In this document: one piece after another, positions 1 to 5,996 of the stretch
How the letters are laid out: each line of letters opens with the position of its first letter
Numbering within the stretch: position 1 is the stretch's first letter
Source: Bacteroidales bacterium
GTDB lineage: Bacteria; Bacteroidota; Bacteroidia; Bacteroidales; Bacteroidaceae
DNA: 5,996 bases
Direction: 5' to 3'
Assembly: GCA_009177185.1 (NCBI GenBank)
Contig: WFMB01000043.1
Location: 42,962-48,957, forward strand
Position numbers and translations under genes: made by a program
Notes under the pieces: model-generated
The model's input: the letters and a program-made list of their open reading frames with translations, nothing else
Database searches by the model: none
Told to the model about the DNA's origin: nothing

Positions 1-1
1 C

Positions 2-280
2 GAAGGCGTGAAAATCAACAAGAGCCTGATGGACGAGCCGTGGACAGGCACCTTGTGTCCTGAACCGACCGACGGACTCTCCTCTTCACGTCCTCGCACG
101 CTCGACATCACCACCACCCAGATTAGCCGCACCTCCGACGCTATCAGCCTGAAACGCGGCGAGCTGATGCGCATCCTCCGCCTCTGCAAGGCGAAGGCGA
201 ACTCGGGCGATGTCGCCACTCAGATGCACTACGACGACATGGTTCTACGCATACAGACCGCGCTCGGACTCAGCAAGTAG
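2..280 (+). CDS. 3' end of an unrecognised protein (5'-truncated by window)
   Basis: The frame is open from the first bases of the window to a TAG stop at 278-280, giving 93 visible codons. The in-frame GTG at 8 and ATG at 29 are possible starts. However, the frame stays open to the left edge and no leader is visible, so this is more likely the C-terminal part of a longer protein. The visible part has a polar, Ser/Thr/Pro-rich stretch containing a DEPWTG segment. It is followed by a basic, probably helical tail (around RGELMRILRLCKAKA, then MVLRIQTALGLSK). No signal peptide, membrane segment or catalytic motif is visible, and I do not recognise the family. Codon use matches the downstream genes, which supports real coding. 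It ends 34 bases before the SusC-type gene on the same strand, so co-transcription is possible. The coding call is fairly secure; the function is unknown. Confidence 0.6.
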   Translation, partial: EGVKINKSLMDEPWTGTLCPEPTDGLSSSRPRTLDITTTQISRTSDAISLKRGELMRILRLCKAKANSGDVATQMHYDDMVLRIQTALGLSK

Positions 281-314
281 AAGACTCTAAGCACCAACCG
301 ATTAACCCTGAAAC

Positions 315-3300
315 ATGAAGAAACTACATACACTCCTCCTCATCCTCCTGACCGCCACCCTCGTGGCACGGGCACAGGAGCGCACCATCACAGGAACGGT
401 CTCCGACGGAGCATTCCAAGGCGAGCCGATGATAGGCGCAACCATCGCTGTGGGCGAGGGCAAGGCGAGGGTGGGCACTGTGACCGACCTCGACGGGCAT
501 TACTCCCTCTCCGTGCCGACTGACGCCAGGAAAGTGACGGTCAGCTACATGGGGTATGAACCGTACACCATCACGCTGAAACCCAATCAGAGCAAGTATG
601 ACGTGATACTCCACCCCACGTCGAAAGGACTGGGCGAAGTCATCGTCACGGGCTATCAGAAGATTGACCGCCGCAAGCTCACGGCAGCCGTCGCCGAGGT
701 GAAAATCTCGGACGAGACCGTCGGAGCCGTGAAGAACATCGACCAGGCACTGGCAGGGCAGGTGGCAGGCCTCTCGTCCGTGTCGGCATCGGGCGCACCG
801 GGCGCACCAGCCAAGATACGCATCCGCGGCACAGCCTCCATCAACGGCGTGCAGGAGCCGCTCTGGGTGCTCGACGGCATCCCGATGGAGGGCAACGAGA
901 TACCTGCCATCGACGACCTCAACGACATTGACGACATCTATCAGACAAGCATCGCTGGCTTGAACCCCTCCGACATCGACAACATCACCGTCCTGAAAGA
1001 CGCGGCGGCCACCGCCATCTACGGCGCACGTGCCGCCAACGGTGTCATCGTCATCACCACCAAGAGGGGAAAGGCCGGCAAGACCGTGGTGAACTTCTCC
1101 ACCAAGCTGACCTACACGCCGCGCGTCGATATTGACCGACTGAACCTCCTCAATGCCAACGAGAAAGTAGGTCTCGAACTCGACCTGCTCAAGACCGATT
1201 ACACCTACCGCCAGCACAAGGGCGGGGTGGCAAACATCCTCGACGAACTCGGCGAGTTCGACACCTACAAGGCTGGCGGCTGGGACGCGCTCTCGCCCGA
1301 CGCGCAGCAGCGCATCAGCCGTCTGCGGCACATCAACACCGACTGGAACGACATCCTCTTCCGCGACGTGTGGAACCAAGAGTACAACGCCAGCGTGAGC
1401 GGCGGTTCGGACGTGGCGCACTACTACGCCTCGACGGGCTACTACACCGAGCAAGGCACCGTGGTGGGCGTGGAGAACAACCGCTACAACGTCACCCTCA
1501 AGACAGACTTCAAGCTCAACCGCGTGCTGAAACTGGGTGTCAGCCTGTTTGCCAACCAGCGCAAACAGGAGAGCTACATGACCGACTCGGGCGGATTCAC
1601 CAACCCCGTCTTCTACTCCCGCCTGGCAAACCCCTACGCGCAGCCCTTCGATGCCGACGGACGCTACATCTACGACCGAAACGTGCAGGGACGCGAGGAG
1701 GAAGTGCCCGACTTCAACATCTTTGAAGAGCGCGCCAACACCGCCAAGGAGCGCACCGACCGCAGCGTCATGACCATCTTCGATGCCGAGCTGACGTTCA
1801 CCAAGAACCTGAAACTGACCAGCCAGTTCGGTCTGCAACACGACAACTACACCCTCAGTCGCTACGCAGGGCACGACACCTACGCCATGCGCAAGGCCAA
1901 GGCATACGCCACCTACATGATTGACGGCGAGCGCAAGAGCATCTTCCCCGACGGCGGCATGAAGAAGCAGTCGGAGAGCAACACCGACCAGTGGACATGG
2001 AAGGCGATGCTCGAATGGACGCAGCGCATCAACGAGACGCACGACCTCGAACTGATGGGCGGCACCGAGGTGCGCCATGTGGAGGGCAATCTGCTCACCT
2101 CCACCGCCTATGGATACGACGCACGAACGCTGACCACGCAGCCCGTCCTCTTCCCCACCGAGAGCATCGGCAAGCGCTACCCCCTCCACGAGGAGGCGCA
2201 CACGGAGAACGCCTATGTGTCTTGGTTCGCCACGGGCGCATACACCTACCTGTATCGCTACACGCTCGGTGCCAGCGTGCGCTTCGACGGCTCGGACGTG
2301 TTCGGTGTCGCCAAGAAGTACCGCTACCTGCCGCTCTACTCCGTCAGCGGCTTGTGGCGTGCCAAGGAGGAGCAGTTCCTCCAGAGCGCGACGTGGCTCA
2401 GCCAGCTCAACCTGCGCGCCTCCTACGGATTGCAGGGCAACATAGACAAGAACACGTCGCCCTACCTCATCGGCACGTTCGACAAACTCACCGTGCTGCC
2501 AGGCAACGTGGAGACGGTCATCGCCGCCGAGACCGCGCCCAACCCCGACCTCAGATGGGAGAAGACCGAGAACGTGAACGCAGGTCTCGATGTCTCCTTC
2601 CTCGACGGCCGCATCCGCCTCGGCGCAGATTACTACTACCGCCGCAGCACCGACCTCATCTCCTCGCGCCAGCTGCCTCTGGAGACGGGCTTCGCCATGA
2701 CCACCATCAACTGGGCGTCGATGAAGAACACGGGCTGGGAGTTCTCCCTCAACACGCGCAACGTCAGCACCAAGCACTTCACCTGGACCACCAGCGTGAA
2801 CCTTGGCTTCAACAAGAACAAGATACTCAACGAGACCGTGGCGGAGAACGCCACCACGCCCAGCCGCGAGGGCTACCCCGTGGGCGCAGTCTTCGCCTAC
2901 AAGACCGCCGGCATCGACGAGCAGGGCTATCCGCTCTTCCGCGCCAAGGACGGCGGCGTGCAGACCGCCGAGGAGTTCTTCAAGCTCAACCGCTTCGGGG
3001 CCTCCACCCTCACCGCCGAAGAGCAGCGAGGTCTCTACTCCTACATGGGCACCGACGAGCCGAAATGTGCAGGTGGCTTCATCAACACCTTCGAGTACAA
3101 AGAATGGCAGCTCACCCTCAACTTCATGTTCAACCTCGGCATGAAGGTGCGTGTGCAGCCCAGCTACTCGCCCACCTACTTCGACCGCGGTCAGAACACC
3201 AGCCGCGACATCCTGCACCGCTGGCTCGTGCCCGACGACGCAACGGCAGGCAAGGCCGTGCCCGGCTCCTCCGCCGCCTATCCCTCGCTCATGGTCAGCA

Positions 3301-3599
3301 CGCCCGAACGTGCCTCGGCCTACACCCACTTCTCCGAGTACCAGACCTTCTCGATGCTCGACGTGTGGGTGCGCAACCGCAACTACTGCCGCTTGCAGTC
3401 CCTTCGTCTGGGCTACCGCATCCCCAAGCAGTGGCTCCAGCCCGTGGGCATCACCTCCGCCTCCCTCTCCCTCGAGGCGCGCAACCTCTTCGTCATCGCC
3501 TCCGACTATGACAACTACCTCGACCCCGAGACGATGGGCAACCCATACGCACAGCCCATCCCCAAGAGTTTCATCTTCGGCCTGAGCGTAAACTTCTGA
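315..3599 (+). CDS. SusC/RagA-family TonB-linked outer membrane transporter
   Basis: This 1094-residue protein has the full SusC architecture. Residues 1-20 form a signal peptide (Lys-Lys, a Leu-rich core, then ARA before Gln21), suggesting signal peptidase I cleavage. Residues about 23-100 form the carboxypeptidase-regulatory-like beta-sandwich, with the typical GTVTDLDGHYSLSVP and VSYMGYEPYTITL segments. EVIVTGYQKI (108-117) precedes the plug, which runs to about 250 and holds IRIRGTASINGVQEPLWVLD, ITVLKDAAATAIYGARAANG and VIVITTKRGKAGK. The remainder is the beta-barrel, with family motifs VSGGSDVAHYYASTGYY (361-377), NLRASYGLQGNIDKNTSP (699-716) and RNLF (1056-1059). It ends in SFIFGLSVNF, an aromatic-terminated strand typical of barrel proteins. 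Length is normal for the family. There is no N-terminal STN domain, so direct signalling to a FecR-type anti-sigma factor is unlikely. The ATG at 315 is chosen because it gives an intact signal peptide. By family knowledge it imports a ligand, often an oligosaccharide but sometimes peptides, with the SusD partner encoded 20 bases downstream. The substrate cannot be read from sequence. Family assignment is very secure. Confidence 0.97.
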   Translation: MKKLHTLLLILLTATLVARAQERTITGTVSDGAFQGEPMIGATIAVGEGKARVGTVTDLDGHYSLSVPTDARKVTVSYMGYEPYTITLKPNQSKYDVILHPTSKGLGEVIVTGYQKIDRRKLTAAVAEVKISDETVGAVKNIDQALAGQVAGLSSVSASGAPGAPAKIRIRGTASINGVQEPLWVLDGIPMEGNEIPAIDDLNDIDDIYQTSIAGLNPSDIDNITVLKDAAATAIYGARAANGVIVITTKRGKAGKTVVNFSTKLTYTPRVDIDRLNLLNANEKVGLELDLLKTDYTYRQHKGGVANILDELGEFDTYKAGGWDALSPDAQQRISRLRHINTDWNDILFRDVWNQEYNASVSGGSDVAHYYASTGYYTEQGTVVGVENNRYNVTLKTDFKLNRVLKLGVSLFANQRKQESYMTDSGGFTNPVFYSRLANPYAQPFDADGRYIYDRNVQGREEEVPDFNIFEERANTAKERTDRSVMTIFDAELTFTKNLKLTSQFGLQHDNYTLSRYAGHDTYAMRKAKAYATYMIDGERKSIFPDGGMKKQSESNTDQWTWKAMLEWTQRINETHDLELMGGTEVRHVEGNLLTSTAYGYDARTLTTQPVLFPTESIGKRYPLHEEAHTENAYVSWFATGAYTYLYRYTLGASVRFDGSDVFGVAKKYRYLPLYSVSGLWRAKEEQFLQSATWLSQLNLRASYGLQGNIDKNTSPYLIGTFDKLTVLPGNVETVIAAETAPNPDLRWEKTENVNAGLDVSFLDGRIRLGADYYYRRSTDLISSRQLPLETGFAMTTINWASMKNTGWEFSLNTRNVSTKHFTWTTSVNLGFNKNKILNETVAENATTPSREGYPVGAVFAYKTAGIDEQGYPLFRAKDGGVQTAEEFFKLNRFGASTLTAEEQRGLYSYMGTDEPKCAGGFINTFEYKEWQLTLNFMFNLGMKVRVQPSYSPTYFDRGQNTSRDILHRWLVPDDATAGKAVPGSSAAYPSLMVSTPERASAYTHFSEYQTFSMLDVWVRNRNYCRLQSLRLGYRIPKQWLQPVGITSASLSLEARNLFVIASDYDNYLDPETMGNPYAQPIPKSFIFGLSVNF

Positions 3600-3619
3600 C
3601 CCCTCATAAACCCAAGCAC

Positions 3620-5011
3620 ATGAAAGTGAAGAACATCATACTCTCCCTCGTGGCAGCCGTGTCGCTGACCGCTTGCGACGACTTTCTCGACATCACTCCG
3701 ACGGGCAAGGTGATTGCCACGACGGGCGAGGAGTACCGCGCCCTGCTCACCTACGAGTATAAATACTTCAGCAAGGACCGCTATCTGACCACGCTGCGCA
3801 CCGACGAGCTGTTGATGACCAAGGCGAAGTCGTCCGCCACCGACCTCGATGCCTATCTCGACCTCTGGCGGTGGAAGGACGAGAACCCATCGCCCACCAC
3901 CGACTACTTCTCGTGGCGCAACTACTACCACGCCATCTACATCGCCAACTATATCATTGAGCATCAGGACGAAATCACCAACGCCACGACTGCCGAGGTG
4001 AGGCAGATGGTGGGCGAGAGCTACATGCTGCGCGCCTACGCCCACTTCCTGGCGGTGAGCCTCTATGCCGAGCCTTACACCCACTGCGAGCCTGCCGCCA
4101 CACGCGGCGTGCCCATGATGACCGCCGCCGATGTGACACGCATTCCCCCCAGTTCGTCGGTGGAGACGCTCTACCAGCAGGTGCTCAAGGATGCCGCCCG
4201 TGCCAAGGAGTATCTGAACGTGGCGGCATGGCAGACAGGCGAAAACTACCGCTTCAACATCATCTCTGCCGATGCCCTCTTGGCGCGTACATATTTATAT
4301 ATGGGTCGCTACGCCGATGCCCTCGCCGCCGCCCGTGCCGTCATTGAGGCCCATGGCGAGCTGGAAGACCTCAACACCTCATCGACGCTGCCCAACAGCT
4401 ACAAGTCGGTCGAGAGCATCGTGGCACTGGAGAAGTTCTCCAGCAACCTCTACACCGCCATCAGCATGCCCGACCCGCAGTTCATCGCCCTCTATCGGAC
4501 GGGCGACCAACGCCGCAGCAAGTTCTACAAGCGTGTCACCACCTCCAGCTACTCGCTGCTGAAAGGCGGCGACGAGGAGTTCTCCTGCTCCTTCCGTTCC
4601 GCCGAGTCCTACCTCACCGCCGCCGAGTGTGCCGTGCGCCTGGCAGTGTCGGCCGACGAACGTGCCGCCGCCATCGACACCTACCTGCTGCCGCTGCTCC
4701 AGAAGCGTCTCAACGCATCCGCCCTTGAGACCACGCTCGCCCTCATGGCGGACATGACGCAGGAGGAACTGCTGGCAGAGGTGCTTGACGAACGTGCTCG
4801 CGAACTCGCCTTCGAGGGACACCGCTGGCACGACCTGCGCCGCACCGACCGCCCGACCCTTGTCCGCACCTACGACGACAACGGCAATGGCGTCATTGAC
4901 GAGGGCGAGACCTACACCCTCACGCCTGAGAAATACACCATGCGCTTCCCCACCGAGGCCGTGGAGGCGAACCCCGAGATAGAGCGTTGGGAGCTATCCC
5001 GGCGCGAATGA
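3620..5011 (+). CDS. SusD/RagB-family nutrient-binding outer membrane lipoprotein
   Basis: This 463-residue protein starts at the ATG at 3620, which gives a type II signal peptide with lipobox LTAC. Cys19 is the predicted lipidated residue, and the acidic DDFLD after it fits a surface-export signal. The N-terminal SusD-like region runs from about 20. Helical TPR-like segments characteristic of the family include WRNYYHAIYIANYII (99-113), VGESYMLRAYAHFLAVSLYA (131-150), SVETLYQQVLKDAARAKEYL (180-199) and ADALLARTYLYMGRYADAL (217-235). The hallmark C-terminal motif is DERARELAFEGHRWHDLRR (390-408). Residues 419-430 match an EF-hand loop, which is unusual here and listed separately. At 463 residues it is on the short side, since many SusD proteins exceed 500, so ligand-site loops may be reduced. 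Cys156, Cys323 and Cys337 remain after processing. By family knowledge it forms the extracellular lid over the SusC barrel and captures the ligand. The 20-base spacing from susC is the usual tandem arrangement. The ligand is unknown. Confidence 0.96.
   Translation: MKVKNIILSLVAAVSLTACDDFLDITPTGKVIATTGEEYRALLTYEYKYFSKDRYLTTLRTDELLMTKAKSSATDLDAYLDLWRWKDENPSPTTDYFSWRNYYHAIYIANYIIEHQDEITNATTAEVRQMVGESYMLRAYAHFLAVSLYAEPYTHCEPAATRGVPMMTAADVTRIPPSSSVETLYQQVLKDAARAKEYLNVAAWQTGENYRFNIISADALLARTYLYMGRYADALAAARAVIEAHGELEDLNTSSTLPNSYKSVESIVALEKFSSNLYTAISMPDPQFIALYRTGDQRRSKFYKRVTTSSYSLLKGGDEEFSCSFRSAESYLTAAECAVRLAVSADERAAAIDTYLLPLLQKRLNASALETTLALMADMTQEELLAEVLDERARELAFEGHRWHDLRRTDRPTLVRTYDDNGNGVIDEGETYTLTPEKYTMRFPTEAVEANPEIERWELSRRE
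4289..4306 (+). other. AT-rich island inside the SusD-like gene
   Basis: Positions 4291-4302 are twelve consecutive A/T bases in an otherwise C/G-rich gene. They encode part of the conserved TYLYMG helix segment (residues 224-229), including a TTA leucine codon at 4295-4297 in a gene that otherwise prefers CTC and CTG. Conservation of Tyr and Met explains some of the A/T bases but not the choice of ACA and TTA. It has no clear match to the Bacteroidota -7 element TAnnTTTG, so I make no promoter claim. Confidence 0.35.
4874..4909 (+). other. EF-hand-type calcium-binding loop within the SusD-like protein
   Basis: Residues 419-430 read DDNGNGVIDEGE. This matches the canonical 12-residue EF-hand/dockerin-type loop: Asp at 1, Asn at 3 and 5, Gly at 6, Ile at 8, Asp at 9 and Glu at 12. 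It lies between the conserved HRWHDLRR motif and the final YTLTPEKYTMRFPTEAV segment, in a place where SusD proteins usually have a short strand-turn-strand. The sequence match is direct. Calcium binding is inferred, and no second EF-hand is visible nearby. Confidence 0.6.
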
Positions 5012-5054
5012 CCATGCAACACATTTTTCATTAACCATTAAATAACAAGCACTT
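5012..5054 (+). promoter_or_regulatory. AT-rich leader between the SusD-like gene and the next gene
   Basis: These 43 bases are much richer in A/T than the flanking genes and include ATTAACCATTAAATAACAAG just upstream of the ATG at 5055. This matches the A-rich, Shine-Dalgarno-free initiation regions common in Bacteroidota. I see no stable hairpin followed by a T-run that would act as a terminator, and no TAnnTTTG/TTTG promoter pair. It most likely serves as a translation initiation region inside an operon, although a weak promoter cannot be excluded. Confidence 0.4.
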
Positions 5055-5996
5055 ATGAAGAAACTTCTACTCAGTTTGGCAACTTTCGCAGCTGCCGTAA
5101 GTCTGTCTGCCCAAGATGCAGCCGACGCTCCGTTCGGCTCGTGGACCAAGAGCATCGAGCCTGTCTCGTCCGAACAGCCTGCCGACTTGGCAGGTCTGCA
5201 CACGGCGGTGGCTGCCGATGGCTCTGTCTATGCCTCGATGACCTACAACAAGGTGTTCGCCTTCGCTGGCAAGAACCTGCCCGACACCGACGGCATGCTG
5301 TCGTCGCTCGTGGTCAAGTATGCCGCCGACGGCAGTGAGCAGTGGGTCGCCTCCTTCGTGGGCGCAGCCGTTGTCACCGCCATGACGACCGACACCGAGG
5401 GCAACCTCTATGTGGCTGGCACACACACCGATGCAGTGACGCTCCAGCCTGCCGCTGGCGATGCAGCCACGATTAGCGGCGATGCCGTCTCCTTCATCGC
5501 CAAGTTCACAGCCGACGGCGAGGTGGCAGCCCTGAAGACGCTCCATGCCGAGGCCGATGCCGAGCTGCTGGAGTCGGGTATGTACTTCCCCGAGAACCTC
5601 TATGTGACCGTGAACAGCATGAAGTGTCACGGCAACACGCTTTTCGCCGCTGTCAGCTTCAACGCCAACGTGCCCGAACTCGGCTGGAAGGCGTCCTATC
5701 TGAACGTGTTCGACTTCATGTATATGGAGAACCGCAGCAAGGGTATCCTCGCCACCGACTGTGCCACGCTCGCCAACACGCAGAGCGTGCTCACCGTGCA
5801 GAACACCGAGCACATCTCCTATGACCAGTTCTATCCAGAGGCACTCGCTTTCGACATCGACGCCAGCGGCCTGCTCCACTACGCCTTCATCGGCTTTGGC
5901 AACCTGACCGCTGCCACACCTGCCGCACAGAAAGCGTTCTCCTTTGCCATCACCACCGACGACAGCGGCAACAAGGAGTATGCCCTCGTGACCGGC
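5055..5996 (+). CDS. Secreted SBBP-like beta-propeller repeat protein (3'-truncated by window)
   Basis: The frame starts at the ATG at 5055 and stays open to the last base, giving 314 codons with no stop. Residues 1-19 form a clear signal peptide (MKKLLLSL, a hydrophobic Ala/Val core, then LSA before Gln20). There is no lipobox Cys, so unlike the SusD partner it should be a soluble exported protein rather than a lipoprotein. The mature part is Ala-rich and acidic, with only two cysteines (191 and 236). It contains about four degenerate units in which a D-x-x-GN-hydrophobic-Y-V-A-x-G strand pair is followed by a strand of the form FIAKFTADGEV. The clearest is TTDTEGNLYVAGTHTD (111-126) with SFIAKFTADGEV (146-157). 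This resembles SBBP-type (seven-bladed beta-propeller) repeats. A C-terminal type IX secretion sorting domain could lie beyond the window. It follows the SusD-like gene by 43 bases on the same strand and is probably in the same operon. Alternatives are another all-beta repeat fold or a substrate-binding accessory protein. The coding call is strong, the fold moderate and the function unknown. Confidence 0.85.
   Translation, partial: MKKLLLSLATFAAAVSLSAQDAADAPFGSWTKSIEPVSSEQPADLAGLHTAVAADGSVYASMTYNKVFAFAGKNLPDTDGMLSSLVVKYAADGSEQWVASFVGAAVVTAMTTDTEGNLYVAGTHTDAVTLQPAAGDAATISGDAVSFIAKFTADGEVAALKTLHAEADAELLESGMYFPENLYVTVNSMKCHGNTLFAAVSFNANVPELGWKASYLNVFDFMYMENRSKGILATDCATLANTQSVLTVQNTEHISYDQFYPEALAFDIDASGLLHYAFIGFGNLTAATPAAQKAFSFAITTDDSGNKEYALVTG
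5193..5996 (+). repeat. Four degenerate protein-level propeller-like repeats
   Basis: Approximate units within the exported protein are residues 47-101, 105-163, 184-235 and 260-314 (bases 5193-5357, 5367-5543, 5604-5759 and 5832-5996). Aligned anchors in the first strand pair are AADGSVYASM, DTEGNLYVAG, KCHGNTLFAA and DASGLLHYAF. In the second part they are LVVKYAADGSE, FIAKFTADGEV, LNVFDFMYMEN and FSFAITTDDSG. Units 1 and 2 are convincing; 3 and 4 are divergent. The repeat is visible only at protein level, with no DNA direct repeat, and it continues to the window edge. Confidence 0.5.

Noticed and set aside
281..314. Possible promoter directly upstream of the SusC-like gene
   Set aside because: The 34-base gap has no TAnnTTTG -7 element and no suitably spaced TTTG -33 element, so no promoter is called.
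324..3329. Very long (1001-codon) open frame on the - strand, antisense to the SusC-like gene
   Set aside because: It is in exact codon register with susC, so it stays open only because susC avoids the codons TTA, CTA and TCA. It stops exactly at the CTA codon at 324-326. Its translation has the Val/Gly/His/Ala-rich look of a shadow frame and no recognisable domain, while the sense frame is an unmistakable SusC.
1991..3511. 506-codon + strand open frame overlapping the SusC-like gene in another frame
   Set aside because: Its translation is an Arg/His/Pro/Gln-rich low-complexity product, as expected from a frame-shifted reading of a C-rich gene, and it lies wholly inside a well-supported CDS.
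5012..5054. Possible terminator after the SusD-like gene (a short T-run near 5024)
   Set aside because: I could not find a GC-rich inverted repeat just before the T-run, so there is no intrinsic terminator that I can support.
5067..5879. 270-codon - strand open frame opposite the propeller-like gene
   Set aside because: Shadow frame with Gly/Val/His-rich composition. The + strand frame over the same region has a clear signal peptide and repeat pattern and is open to the window edge.

Overview
The window looks like part of a Bacteroidota (Bacteroidales-type) chromosome. The main evidence is a tandem SusC/SusD pair, an outer-membrane nutrient-uptake system essentially restricted to that phylum. 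Start codons lack an obvious purine-rich Shine-Dalgarno and follow A-rich leaders, as is usual there. Base composition is high for the phylum (about 60% G+C in two lines counted by hand), with C- or G-ending codons strongly preferred. This suggests a high-GC member such as some Prevotella-like lineages, but the genus cannot be fixed from this sequence.

Layout, all on the + strand: (1) the 3' end of an unrecognised gene (2-280); (2) a complete SusC/RagA-type TonB-dependent transporter (315-3599); (3) a complete SusD/RagB-type surface lipoprotein (3620-5011); (4) the first 314 codons of a secreted Ala-rich protein with degenerate beta-propeller-like repeats (5055 to the window end). Gaps are 34, 20 and 43 bases, with no convincing terminator or Bacteroidota promoter in any of them, so the genes may form one transcript. 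There is no gene-free stretch over 300 bases.

Functionally, the SusD lipoprotein should cap the SusC barrel and capture a ligand outside the cell. SusC then imports it into the periplasm using TonB energy. The fourth gene encodes an exported protein without a lipobox; it may act with the transporter as a binding or processing factor. No glycoside hydrolase, polysaccharide lyase, peptidase, sigma/anti-sigma pair or hybrid two-component regulator is visible, so the substrate cannot be assigned.

The points most worth a second look are a textbook EF-hand-type calcium-loop sequence in the C-terminal part of the SusD protein, and the pairing of SusC/SusD with a non-lipoprotein SBBP-like repeat protein. 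I found no clearly new system: the core is a familiar uptake pair with some unusual details.
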